A stretch of DNA of 64,000 nt, taken from Corylus avellana (Eukaryota > Streptophyta > Magnoliopsida > Fagales > Betulaceae). Position numbers and translations under genes: made by a program. How positions within the stretch are numbered: the stretch's first letter is position 1; each line of letters opens with the position of its first letter. Location of the stretch: the NCBI RefSeq assembly GCF_901000735.1, contig NC_081547.1:17980838-18044837 (forward strand), given 5' to 3'. A model generated the notes under the pieces. The model ran no database searches. It was given only the letters and a program-made list of their open reading frames with translations, and was not told the DNA's origin. Positions 1 to 10,024 of the stretch are shown piece by piece.

Positions 1-1544
1 TTTATTCTAGTTCATGATTCCTTCTGAATGAGAAATTGTTTGAAAATACTCAGAGTGATCTACCTCAATCTGTAGACATTATGAATTACCTTTCTATAGG
101 TAAAATTCATTTTCTTTGGTCCAAGAGAATAAAAGATTGGTGCTTCAAATTTAAACTTAAGGGTCAGAGAGCACTAAGCGAATCAAAGATGAGGATTCCG
201 TTGGCATGGCGGATCCCATTTATTTTGACTAAATGATTCAGATTCATAGGTTTGAGCACAGGCCTTATGCATTCGAGTCCTCCATCAGGGTAGGGTACAC
301 GATCTCCTTCCAGGTTTTATCTTCTCCACTGTTGTTCCATTTTTATTCGTTGATTATATATATATTTTTTACGACAATGTGTTGCACTTGACTGGTATTT
401 GGTTGGAATATCACTTATTTTTTTCAGGACATGTGTTTTTGCATACAAATTTCGGGGTATGGTATGCTCCACATCTGCTCATTCAGGTATTCCTATCCTC
501 TTGCTCTTGTTTTTCAGTTCTATACACACAATAGGGACAATGTGTTATTCAAGTTTGGGGGTATGGAAGAACAAAACACTGTCTAAAAATTCTTGCTTTG
601 TTATTCTTGAGCATGTAGCTAATTTTAAAATTCTGATTTGTATTTCTTTGGCGAACTTAACATAATGAACACATGATAACTTGACTAGGGGATTTAGAGT
701 TTTGTTACTTTCTTTGGAAACATGAGATATTACTTGTTTCAATTTGATTCTCAAGAGCACACTAGCACGTAGTCTGTGGGGTATGAAGTCTTAGATCAGT
801 TATGTCTGTTGTCAGTGTCTTGAATAAAGTTGGATAACTTGTTGGAGGAATAACCTTGGCATAAAAAAAAAAAGAAAAAAAAAGAAAATAATATGGATCA
901 GTTGAGTTTCCCACTGAGTAACTGGACCTCTTGCCTAATTAAGCATTGAGTCTTCGAGTCAAAAGGTTGGAAGTTTGGTTTGATTAATAGCATGGCTAGT
1001 TTAGCTTTGTAGCCTTTTTGACTCGAGTTAGTATTCCCTTAGGGGTATTTACACCTAATGCCCTAAAGCCATCTAGTTTGGGAGTCATTGGCTTATCCAA
1101 TGGGGGGTCTAGTGAATTTTGAGTATTGAACCATGCATGATTGAGATTTGTTTTTGAAACCCCATGACTATGTGTTAAGTTCACTTTACACTAGTTAAAT
1201 CTTGTGATATCTCATAATGCCATGTTAGTAGCTTGATTTTTAATTCCCTGAAATTGTGAAGATGGAGTTTGTTTCGTTAAGCTTGTTAATGAATGAGAAC
1301 TATGATTTTTATGATGCTGCATTCTTGGGGATAACATGGTAGGAACAATGTTAGTGGGTATCATTCCAGTTAAACCTTCACGAGACTTCACTCGTCCTCT
1401 AGGGATGCCTAAGGGTTTAAAAGGCTTGTTGCATACGCTATATGCAATCGTACATCACATGAAAGAAGGATTTATCTGGTTGTTTTTCAATTTATTTTCT
1501 GTTTCGTATTGCTAAGGGACGAGTAATATGTAAGTTTTGGGGTG
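1..1544 (+). mobile_element. 3' non-coding internal region of an Athila-like element
   Basis: This stretch has no convincing coding frame. From about 420 onwards it matches in order the 3' regions of the other Athila-like elements here: a T-rich tract ending in CAG followed by a GACA-G-GT block (427 on), a first purine tract (447-462), an imperfect hairpin and second purine tract (about 525-570), the block with the phrase ctcgagttagta (about 1020), and the end block before the terminal purine tract (1529-1544). The 5' part of the element lies outside the window. The first 400 bases resemble nothing else I recognise here. Confidence 0.7.
1529..1544 (+). promoter_or_regulatory. terminal polypurine tract
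   Basis: The sequence TGTAAGTTTTGGGGTG lies directly before the LTR start TGATAAGCGCC. The same tract precedes the LTRs at 36143 and, on the minus strand, at 11361, 44219 and 52286. It would prime plus-strand DNA synthesis. Confidence 0.75.
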
Positions 1545-2030
1545 TGATAAGCGCCGAATGATGCACATTCAAGCCCCTTAACTCGCATACGTTAATTCCT
1601 TAGCATTGTTATTTGTTTGATTTTCTTTCATTGTTTTCAGGTTTTATATAAAGATTCAATTAAATGATGGTGTTTTCTTGATTACTCGAGTGAGACGAGT
1701 CCTATATCATGCATAATATGAATTTTCCTTATTAATTTGTGATTGACCATTGTTATGCGGTGAGTGGTGGAATCAACCCCCTATTCTTTCTCTCATCACT
1801 ACTACCTTTACTTTAATGTCTTTACTTTAATGCATTTAATTTAGTAATAAACAAAATCAAATCAATCTCTTTTAAATTGAGTTATATTTAATCTTGAAAA
1901 ACTTGATAACAACATCCTGTACTCCTTAAGGTTCGACACCCTCTATATAGCCATGTTCGACAAGGATTCGTTCTATTCCAAGTTGTTAATTTTATTATTG
2001 ATATATTTTTGCTTTAAAAAAACCACATCA
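1545..2030 (+). repeat. short, diverged 3' LTR (486 bp)
   Basis: It starts TGATAAGCGCC after a polypurine tract, as the 1.3-kb LTRs in this window do, and carries a weak copy of their end block (ggttcgacaccc at about 1931). It ends in CACATCA at about 2030. It is much shorter than the other LTRs and lacks the GATCGATC palindromes and the four-hairpin segment. It may be a deleted copy or a separate LTR family. The right end is inferred from the TG...CA rule. Confidence 0.55.
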
Positions 2031-2861
2031 GGATGATTAGTGACTTGAAGTTGCATTCTACTTAGTGGCTGCTGGATTTTGTTGCTAGGAGCCTAGGCCT
2101 AGTGGTCTAGTGATTTGTTGGCCAATAGACTGGATTTTGTAACTTTTATTTTTGTTGTAACTAAGTTTTATATGTGCTTGGCCTTTAATTTTATTTATGT
2201 AATGTGTACAACTGTTAAACATGCGTTGATATATTTAGGTTTGCTTTTTTTTTTTTTTGGTAGTTGTTTAGTGCCTACTGCCTAGGTAGATTTATTTTGT
2301 AGTTGTCTGATTTTTACAGTTTGATCATTTTAGTTTTTGAATTTTTGCATTTTGATCATTTTAGTTTTGCATATTTGATTCACAAAAAAAGGCTGGCCAT
2401 ATTTTTATGAAAATTGTAAACAATACAAAACATGGAAAAAATCTAATTATAAATAAGCCCATATAGGTTTAGTCCCAACCCAATTTTTTAAACAAATTAC
2501 AAAAAAAACCATGCCCTGATGCCCATAAGATACCTGCCTAGCCCCGCCCTACCGGCCCTACTCGAAACCTGGCGGATAGGGTGACTTGAATTCAGGTAGC
2601 GGGTAGGGTTTTCTAAACCCACTGGGTTCGGAAACCGCCCCGTGCCCACCACTACTGAGAGGTTGTTCTTCACGTGGGCTAATAATTTTTTTTTTCTTTT
2701 TTTTTTTTTCACATGATAAACAACTTACTAGGCCAGTTGTACCCCAACCAAGAAATTCTGCACCAAACACTACAAGATGCAGTACAACTCACATGGGTAC
2801 CCTTTTATTGTACTTCGTTTGAGAAAAAAATAGAGGTGAAATGGCAACACACCTTTTGCAA
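2031..2861. other. intergenic stretch, no gene seen
   Basis: Frames here are short and unlike known proteins. It contains poly-T runs (near 2247 and 2687-2710), a short direct repeat of tttgatcattttagttttt (about 2320-2370), and a GC-rich block (2510-2660) rich in the word gggtagggt and its relatives, of a kind often seen in plant DNA transposons. I cannot assign it. Confidence 0.5.
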
Positions 2862-2864
2862 TAA

Positions 2865-3185
2865 GGGTGTGTTTGGGATTGCGGTTTCGCAAGAATAATT
2901 TGCATTTTTAAAAGATATCGCAAAACAAAGGAGGTTGGAACATAATTTAAAATAGGAAAAAAATATGCGATTTCAATAAGCAGGCTAGGGGGTGCATATT
3001 TGAAAAAGTGCAAATTTAAACCAAAATCATGAATTCACATAACAAATATTTAATAAAAAACTACATTTTAACATCCTTTACCAAACACCTTTGTGATTTT
3101 AAAAAGTAGCGATTTCAAAAACTCTATTTTTAAAAACACTATTTTTAAAATCGCACTTATTGAAACTGCAATCCCAAACGGACCC
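2865..3185. mobile_element. Tourist-like MITE (PIF/Harbinger type), 321 bp
   Basis: The terminal inverted repeats are GGGTGTGTTTGGGATTGC on the left and GGGTCCGTTTGGGATTGC when the right end is read on the minus strand, and similarity continues for about 10 more bases. Both ends are flanked by TAA (2862-2864 and 3186-3188), the target duplication typical of PIF/Harbinger elements. There is no transposase frame, so it would have been moved in trans. The interior is AT-rich. Confidence 0.85.
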
Positions 3186-3188
3186 TAA

Positions 3189-3856
3189 GAAAAGAAAACG
3201 GCTTTTGCAAGCCAGTTGTGTGATGGGATGCAAAGCACGAAAAATGGTTCTCTCACCGGCAGGGTTGAAGTTGGAGAAAGAGTTGATGGAAGAGCGGTGC
3301 ATCACGTATTAGACGATGCTGGCTCCATATGTAGACGACCACAGTGGGACCGCTGCAAGGCCAATCACCACTGGGTCAGGAAGCTGATCAAGGGGATCGT
3401 GGAGTGCTTGATGGTGAGTGGGCAATTGTTGGGCTGCTCGGTGTTGATAGGGGTGTGGAGTTGGTGTTTGTGGGGTTGACAGTAGATGTAGAGAAAGCTG
3501 AGGCCATGGTTGTAGCTGTGGTGTTTGAAGAAATACCTCAAAGAGTAAGAAAATGTTTTAGGATAAGCTGTTTTGGTTGGGAGAGAGTTTATTATAAGGA
3601 GAAGATGGGTTATGTGTGTTGGGGGCTGAGAAAGAAGCGACAGTTGAGGTGTTGAATGTGTTTGTGTGGTTGGAGAAACAAGAGGTGAAGATGAGTTGTT
3701 TGACGAAAGCTCTCAAAGAGCAGGAAAGAGTAAGAACAGCTCTTGTAGAGCTTCCTCAAGGCACTACCAGTGTGGGCTGTGGGTTAAGCCCACACTGGCG
3801 GTGCTACCACCAGAAGAAGAGAACACCAAGTTTAGGAACAAAGGCGTTAGCCATAT
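3189..3856 (-). mobile_element. internal remnant of a minus-strand LTR element
   Basis: This lies immediately inside the primer site at 3857-3869, so it should be the 5' internal region of a minus-strand element. Several frames of 70-100 codons are open on the plus strand, but none shows a recognisable domain. A perfect 12-bp stem hairpin lies at 3767-3798. The left boundary is taken as the edge of the MITE and is not proven. Confidence 0.4.
3767..3798. repeat. perfect inverted repeat, 12-bp stem and 8-nt loop
   Basis: CCAGTGTGGGCT (3767-3778) is the exact reverse complement of AGCCCACACTGG (3787-3798). The outer bases GCAC and GTGC extend the pairing after two mismatches. Confidence 0.85.
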
Positions 3857-3869
3857 GGCTCTGATACCA
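3857..3869 (-). promoter_or_regulatory. primer binding site, initiator tRNA-Met
   Basis: Read on the minus strand it is TGGTATCAGAGCC, complementary to the 3' end of plant initiator tRNA-Met. It abuts the LTR end at 3870 with no spacer. This is the usual arrangement in Ty1/copia and some Ty3/gypsy elements. Confidence 0.85.
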
Positions 3870-4012
3870 TGATAGAATTTAAGAAGCACTAATTTGGTTA
3901 ACTTACCAAAGCAGTGTGTTCATTCATATTTATAACCAAAACAAAGAACAAGAGATTACATAGAGTGTAGAGATGGGAAAGCTCTAAAGGGAAAGACCAC
4001 ATGCTTGTGATA
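3870..4012 (-). repeat. partial 5' LTR, minus-strand element
   Basis: It begins TGATAGAATTT next to the primer site and runs to the family-2 LTR at 4013, which appears to have cut it. About 143 bp remain. No second copy is present in the window. Confidence 0.6.
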
Positions 4013-4063
4013 TGTTGAGTGCCAAATATTGCATATTTGGGTCCCTTAATTTGCATTTGTTAA

Positions 4064-4163
4064 NNNNNNNNNNNNNNNNNNNNNNNNNNNNNNNNNNNNN
4101 NNNNNNNNNNNNNNNNNNNNNNNNNNNNNNNNNNNNNNNNNNNNNNNNNNNNNNNNNNNNNNN
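4064..4163. other. assembly gap (100 N)
   Basis: This is exactly 100 N, the conventional placeholder for unknown length. It abuts tandem repeats, so collapse is likely. Confidence 0.95.
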
Positions 4164-4290
4164 GGATATCCCTTGTGATTTGTTTTACGATACATTTGGT
4201 GTTTCAATTAAGATTGGATATCTTTTGTGATTTGTGAATACATCTGATGATTTAATTGATATTGGATTCCTTTTGTGATTTGTGCAATGA
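4164..4290 (+). repeat. about 50-bp tandem repeat, 2.5 copies
   Basis: Units begin ggatatcccttgtgattt, ggatatcttttgtgattt and ggattccttttgtgattt. The array continues into the gap on the left. Confidence 0.75.
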
Positions 4291-4649
4291 ATGGATACTT
4301 AGGATGGTTTTGATTAACTGTTGAAGCATAGTGAAGCATATCTAAGATTTTAATTATGAGAACTTCAGATTAATATTGATAAACATGGAAGTATGTTGTT
4401 AAGATTCGATGAGTGTGAATTCCCAAACCTTAGTCTTTTATCTCTTATTTTATTTTAATTAGTTTATGTTTGTCTTTTAATTTCAAAAAATCAAAATTCA
4501 AAACCTTTTTGGAACTAGGTTAGGATTAAATTAGTTTAGATGTAAATTGCTTTTTCAAAAATACAATTCTCTGTGGAATGGACCTCGTACTTACAATCCA
4601 TTAAACTACAATCGATTCGTGCACTTGCGAGTTAAATAAATTTGCACAA

Positions 4650-5145
4650 TAATGAGGTAGAGCTTCTCTAGCGAGTAGGGTTGATAAATTTTCTCGGTGA
4701 GAGATGGGTTTGTTGGGTAGTGGATTGCTGATCTGTAGATAGCTTTGTGTTGGGACTCTTGGTTGTTCGGTGTGGCTGGTCTCAAGGTCTTGATCAGCTG
4801 TTTTTGTGGGCTGCACATTGAATTTTCTCTAGCTAACGATTGGTTTGCTGGATATGAGCGTGATGGAGATATTGGTTTGATAAGGTTGTGGACGTCTTCG
4901 GTTGGCTAAGAATCCAGTGGTGGTGTGGGATACAGTGGTAGCACCATTTGTGGCTGCTCTGAAAAATGGAACTCATCATTGTTATCAGGTGAATTTTCTT
5001 CAAATTTTGCAATCAATGCATACAATTTAGCATTATTTTCTTGAATCCTCTTATTATTTTCTTCAATCTTCTTCATCAAGTCTTCACACATAGTTATGAG
5101 GTTTTTAAGTTGCTACTCAAGTCGATCTAGCCTTGGATTCGCCAT
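4650..5145 (-). pseudogene. gag N-terminal fragment of an LTR retroelement
   Basis: The frame starts at 5145 shortly after the primer site and begins with an Asn-Pro-Arg-Leu-Asp motif followed by a stop (TAG) after ten codons. Downstream, 4906-5091 is open and encodes a charged, probably coiled-coil segment rich in Glu, Asn and Lys (EENNKRIQENNAK). Further stops follow and a second open piece covers about 4606-4818. This layout, a short coiled-coil N terminus directly after a tRNA-Met primer site, is common for gag of plant Ty3/gypsy chromoviruses, but no capsid or zinc knuckle remains. The left part was replaced by the family-2 LTR. Confidence 0.5.
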
Positions 5146-5157
5146 TGACGATCGTGA

Positions 5158-5169
5158 CTCTGATACCAA
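5158..5169 (-). promoter_or_regulatory. primer binding site, initiator tRNA-Met
   Basis: Minus-strand TGGTATCAGAGT lies one base inside the LTR at 5171. It differs from the perfect tRNA-Met complement only at its last base. Confidence 0.75.
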
Positions 5170-5170
5170 A

Positions 5171-5574
5171 TGTTACGGGATAGATTTTAGGTTTTGAGAG
5201 AATCTAGACCTTAGATTCTAAGGGAACCTAGACCTTTTAGATTTTGACGAAACCTAAAAACTCTTTTTCAAACTCAAAGTTTGTGATTAATTTTCTGATA
5301 TCTTTTTATTAAAATACCATCTTTTAAACAGGAACATTACAACATCTTAAACTTGGAGTAGAGCTCCTTCACTCACTTGGAGATAAACCCGTAGAATGAT
5401 AACTAATGGAATACTGCCTCTAAAATAAATAACTAGATAATTGAAATACAAATAGACACATATTTATCTCTAATCTAAAAATATTGATAACAAAACTAAT
5501 CTCAATTAATCTTAAATGAAATCTAATTCATATTAAATATAAGTCTACTTTATAACTATGTTACTTCCGTAACA
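5171..5574 (-). repeat. 5' LTR (404 bp) of the minus-strand gag-bearing element
   Basis: It starts TGTTACGG and ends CCGTAACA, so its ends are an 8-bp inverted repeat in the TG...CA form. It sits directly upstream, in minus-strand terms, of the primer site and gag fragment. The partner LTR is not in the window, because the element is cut near 4650. Confidence 0.8.
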
Positions 5575-5941
5575 ATAGAAAATAATGTTGATGCATTACA
5601 TAAACAAATATCACACGTACTCATTGGTCATAATTATCCTCTATATGACCTATCCAAACCCATAACTCTCTTACAATGAGGTTTGCGCGTTCCAAAGTAC
5701 ACATGGTACAACCTCGAAGCTTTGATGATATACAATAGTCTGGGATGAAGGCAGACTTTGGTATGGGTAGGGGCCACGTGCCAATATTTAGTGGGTAGAG
5801 GCCAATAGGCTAAAAAAAAAAATTTGTTACTTAAATTTTTTTTTCCTTTAGGGGGTGGTAGGGGACATGGCCTACATTGGCCATCACCCCAGCTCTGTCA
5901 CTGACAATAGTGAACTACCAACTAGTTGTTCGATTGGGTTC
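5575..5941. other. intergenic, no gene seen
   Basis: AT-rich sequence with poly-A and poly-T runs near 5811-5850 and two ggtaggggcca-like phrases. No coding frame or known repeat is recognised. Confidence 0.5.
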
Positions 5942-6458
5942 TGTTGTGAGTGTTGTTTCCCACATTGAAAAATATAAAAGAAAAGAGTGCTTAATATACC
6001 TAAGTGGACCTTAACCCTTTAGCTTAGGTTTTTGAGCTAGAGTTGTGTTCAATTATGAATATTAATGTACTCTTGGTAAAAACTCCATAACTGCTTTATC
6101 TCCCAACAAATGGTATCAAAACCATGGTTAGCTTCCTGGGACGGGTGTCTGAACGCATCAGGTTTAGAATTGTGTCTCCATCCACAACTCTTGATGTGAG
6201 ACACTCTTAGAAATGTACAAAGATTTACAATCGAGGGAGAGTTGGGTCAATGTAAAGAGACTCAAAAGTAAGTGAGAGATTGTTGTGAGTGCATTTGTGA
6301 GTGTTCTGTCTCACGTTGGGAAATATAAAAGAAAAGAGTACTTAATATACCTAAGTAGACCTTAGTCTATTAGTTTAAACTTTTGTGCTAGAGTTGTGTT
6401 CAATTATGTACATTACTGTACTTTTGATAAAAACTCTATAACCGCTTTATCTCCAACA
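5942..6458 (+). mobile_element. TRIM element, 517 bp, both LTRs present
   Basis: Two direct terminal repeats, 5942-6108 (167 bp) and 6281-6458 (178 bp), begin TGTTGTGAGTG and end CCAACA. The first is followed after two bases by TGGTATCAAAACCATGG, a variant tRNA-Met primer site (from 6111). The second is preceded by the purine-rich aagtgagagat. The internal part is only 172 bp and cannot code for protein, so the element depends on other elements for movement. Flanks are GGTTC on the left and TGTTC on the right, a 5-bp duplication with one change. The two LTRs differ at many positions, so it is old. Confidence 0.85.
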
Positions 6459-8805
6459 TGTTCAACCCTGGTTACTCTACCCAACTAGTGATACATGTAT
6501 TGTGGTGACCCTTGCACTCAGGGGTAGTTGTGTCGATCACAGTAGCTCTTGAATCCAGGCTAAATATCACTCATCTCAAAACTAGGTCATATGGTCAAAT
6601 CCATATAAACTAATATGCAGATGCTCCGAATTGTTTCTACTTTCTCCCTTGGTGACCATGTCATGGAAATATTTTCAATTTTTTTTTTTTTTTAGTCACT
6701 CTCTCCCACAAACTCAAAAAGATATCCATCTTATAAGAATTTCTATTTTTTTTTTTTTTTAGTTTATAAATATCCACTTTATCTTTTAGCTTTTAATAAA
6801 GGTAACAGTCCATCAAAACAGATTGGGAAGCATGAACGCAAGGCAGTTGTGATGTAATAACTGCGCTTGTGTTCCACATTGGACGATCCTGGATGTGGTC
6901 CCTCCCACGTGAAAGACGTTCTTGTAAATATGTGGCGTCATAAATGCATTACAGTAATGGGAAAATAAAGAAGAATGTATTAATTCGTGACAGAGTTTTC
7001 TTCTAGAACTTATCTTCACTAACTTAATTCGTGACAAAGTTTTCTTCCCTAACTTATCTTCAGGAATTTATTTTATAAGAATAACATGTATTATTTTTTA
7101 TATAAAAAATACACATTTTTTAAATAATATGTGAGAAGTATATAATTTTTGAATAAAATTAATTCTAACTTTATCATTACAATTAAAAAAGCATATACTT
7201 CTCCAGTGGTAGATACATATAGAGGCGGGCAAGGGCGCTGGTTGGTAAATTTATATTTTTTAAAATTTTCTAAAAATTTATGTTTATGCTCAAATTTCTA
7301 CTTGCTCCTATAAAATAAACCCAAATTTCATATCTTTGACACTTTAGCCTCTATAAAACTCAGTCCAGGCCAAATTTCAGCCAAAAAACAACAGTCAATT
7401 GAAGAAGAGGGTGTTTTATACTACTTTTTACTTATCAGGCTACCACAAATTTTTTTTTTGTACTTGTTCATCGCTGTTGGCTGCTACGATGCCATGATTC
7501 TATTTTGTAAAGCCTGTAATAAAAGTTCTCGTGTCTAAACAATGAGCTATCTTACGCATACCATAATTTTATTATTTTATTTATATTCCTATTAAGATAA
7601 TTCCTAGATATGCTATTGTGCTTCTCAAAGTGTGAATCACACGTACATTTTTATAGAATTGCGTTCCACTAAAATGACAACACTAGCAAGGACCACTACT
7701 ATGTGTACGTTGTATCCCTATAAAATTTAATGGCCTAAATAACACTAGATTCTTATATATTCCTTACATATATAATCACATCATGACAGCTGTCTCGAGC
7801 TTCCCTTATGTTATCGTGCTTTGAACCATCTCTCCACTTGTTGTAGTTGCTGTCTAGGTTTTTTGTTTCAAACTTTGTTGCTAGTAATTAATAGCCTTTT
7901 TTCTCTTAATGAGTCCAGTTATTTGGGTGATTTTTAGGTGTTTTTGTACTATTTTTCTAATTGTTTTGAGACTTGTATTTGGGTTGCACGCGCTTTATTT
8001 TTATTGGTTATGTTGTAATTTCTCAATTTTCTTCTCCTTATTTAATTAAAAAAAAAAACTATTTAGGCGTTGATATTTTTGCAAATTCTATTAAACCCTG
8101 TCCAACACCTAAATTGTTGCAAATTTTTTTCATTTTTTTCCTAGAATAAAAGAAGGCTTTTTTTTTTTTGTGTGGAAATTTTGACATTTTTTTGTTAGGA
8201 TTCAACGGAAAACTCTTCTTACAAAAAAAAAAAAAAAAACCGAAAAACTCTAACAGATAGGTAAAATTAAAAAAAAATTGAAAGATGAATACATTAAATG
8301 ATACTTTTTAAAGTTTAAGAGTATGATTGACAAAGTAATAAAAGAACCGAGAAAATAAATAAATAAATAAATAAATAAGAGCTTCACACGTACACTTAAA
8401 TGTTCAAACCTAACAGCCGCCCAATTGTAATAGCAGTGAAGCAAGTTTTGTTGCTCCAACCATACCGTCTGGTGTTAAATGCTTCCAAAAATCCGTATAT
8501 ATATAATATATAGCGACCATCTTTTTAATTACTAGGAATTTGCCTACAAGAAAGGGAAAGAAAAGTTGTGGGGTCAGAAATTCATTCAAAATCAGTTGGG
8601 GGACCTGATAAGTTTAGAAGCACAAGGCAATTAATTTATTGTTGAATAATAATCCCACATTGTTTGTGGACAAAATATTTGGCATGTTTATAAAGAATGA
8701 GCAACCTTCTACTATAGAACCGGTTTTATAAGATAAGTTAGACCAAATAATTTCTTTATTTATTTTAATTTATTTTTATATTTATTTAAAAATTATTATT
8801 TTTTA
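6459..8805. other. AT-rich intergenic region, no gene seen
   Basis: All frames are short and unlike known proteins. It holds homopolymer runs (6681, 6751, 8041, 8160, 8224) and an AAAT microsatellite (8354-8378). Around 8640-8760 there is promoter-like sequence (cccacattg and tttataa motifs) of a kind common in plant LTRs, but no paired repeat supports calling one. Confidence 0.5.
8354..8378 (+). repeat. (AAAT)n microsatellite
   Basis: About six perfect tandem copies of the tetranucleotide. Confidence 0.95.
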
Positions 8806-8945
8806 AGTTTTTATATTCATGTTTTTTTCTAACATATGCTTGTCAATTGATATTAATATGGCTAATTCACTTAATTTTTCTTGTGACATTGTCCATCTTA
8901 AATAAGGATTTAACAATTTTACTTTTGATTTCTTTTCGGAAAAGC
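8806..8945 (-). pseudogene. hAT-family transposase C-terminal scrap
   Basis: The minus-strand frame ends in a segment with KVKLLNPYLRWTMSQEKL followed by SELAILISIDKHML. This fits the C-terminal dimerisation region of plant hAT (zinc-finger MYM/TTF type) transposases, where a K-L-K/T-Y-L-R-S-T-M-S-Q-E-R-L-x-x-L-A-I-L-S-I-E pattern is usual. Only about 45 residues are recognisable. The upstream part of the open frame (to 9132) has no transposase features. No terminal inverted repeats were found. Confidence 0.6.
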
Positions 8946-9840
8946 AACTATAACAAGTATTCCACCGATTGAAGCGGTGTGTTAGGGCGCGTCTATGCAC
9001 GATTTTTAGGTTGATTTTGAAGGGGTTGTGTAGATCGGCTGCCCCTGATCCGGAATTTGGTGGTCCCTTGTACAAACAACTAATTGCGGCAGCGTGTGGC
9101 TGGTCGGCAATGGCACGTGCAACGTATGACATTGTGTTGGTTTTTGTTGTTATTGTATTTTCATTGTTTTTAAATAAGATTGCCTTCTATCTAGATCTGC
9201 TTTCAGCAACCATCTTTGGGGTGAAGTTTTAGTTGTTTTCTTAGGTTTTGTTTTCACGAATCCTTAAGAATAACAGAATTGGTTTTCGGTCTGTCTTTTA
9301 TTTTCTTATGGTTCCTTTTTGGAAGCAAACCATAGATCGATGACAAATGAGTTATCAGGCATAAAGAAGAATTGTCATTATGGTAGAGGCAGCGAAGGAG
9401 ATTGCGTTTGCTAAAGCACTAGTAGGGGAGATGAAAAAGCAAGCAAATCAATGAATTGACAGTGGATAGAGACGCGATTCGTCGGAATTTGTTGTATATC
9501 TGAAATTGATTGGGACGGTGACATTTCATAGATATTATCTTGTAATAGTCCGAGAAGCTACTGTATGTATTATAGATAATGTTTGGGTTGTAAAGATTCC
9601 AAATTGTATATTTGGCATTGTACGGAGCCTTTTGCCCCATTTCATTGTTCTATCAATAAAGAGATAACTCATTGAGCCTCGAGTGCACTGCCTATAGCGC
9701 TCAAGTGCCCTGCACCTGCAGTTCAATGTTCTTCTCCTACGCAGACTTTGTTTTGGATTCAAAGTTTGAATCCAATCTCATCTCTTTTCTTCATATACAA
9801 ATTTATGTTGTAATTGTTTTTAAGTTAGTAGATCTCTCTT
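8946..9840. other. unassigned stretch
   Basis: Open frames of up to 109 codons exist on both strands between 8969 and 9232, but none looks like a known protein. From about 9660 the sequence resembles LTR-type promoter sequence, and the copia LTR may start anywhere in this part. Confidence 0.4.
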
Positions 9841-9994
9841 TGTATTGAGTTCTTTAGTTGTATCAGTTCTCCTAGTTAGCATCAAGTTTGGAATTGTCAA
9901 ACTTGATTACAATTATAACTCTTTGCCTATATATACAATGAGAATGAAGCTGAGACTTTATTCTGCCAAAAGCAAGTTTCTTTGCTTTCTTTTT
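9841..9994 (+). repeat. probable 5' LTR end of the copia element
   Basis: The right end is fixed by the primer site at 9995. A TATA-like ctatatata lies near 9930. The left end is a guess based on a TGTATTG word and the short LTRs usual in the Ale/Retrofit copia lineage. The 3' LTR is absent from the window, so this cannot be confirmed by pairing. Confidence 0.35.
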
Positions 9995-10007
9995 TGGTAT
10001 GAGAGCC
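9995..10007 (+). promoter_or_regulatory. copia primer binding site (tRNA-Met)
   Basis: TGGTATGAGAGCC differs by one base from the complement of initiator tRNA-Met. Element A inserted only 17 bases downstream, so the rest of the copia leader resumes at 19797. Confidence 0.75.
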
Positions 10008-10024
10008 ACACAGTTCATACCCCT

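Larger units (their letters stand above)
4013..4648 (+). repeat. family-2 Athila-like LTR, probably solo, with assembly gap
   Basis: It starts TGTTGAGTGCC. Its right part (4425-4648) closely follows the K-element LTR end at 45684-45913, including the phrases accttagtcttt and tgcacttgcgag. It ends near TTTGCACA. A 100-N gap (4064-4163) sits inside, next to about 50-bp tandem repeats. No clear 5-bp target duplication is visible, so the exact ends are uncertain. Confidence 0.6.

Noticed and set aside
2510..2660. GC-rich block as a promoter or CpG island of a gene
   Set aside because: No gene follows. The ggcgggtaggg wording is typical of plant transposon sequence, but I cannot assign a family.
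3216..3864. A host gene on the plus strand from open frames of 80-103 codons
   Set aside because: The frames overlap in different phases and show no domain, and the region lies just inside a minus-strand retroelement primer site.
8969..9232. A small membrane protein suggested by a hydrophobic C-terminal stretch
   Set aside because: No homologous context, no start signal, and the hydrophobicity comes from T-rich DNA. The opposite strand carries the transposase scrap.
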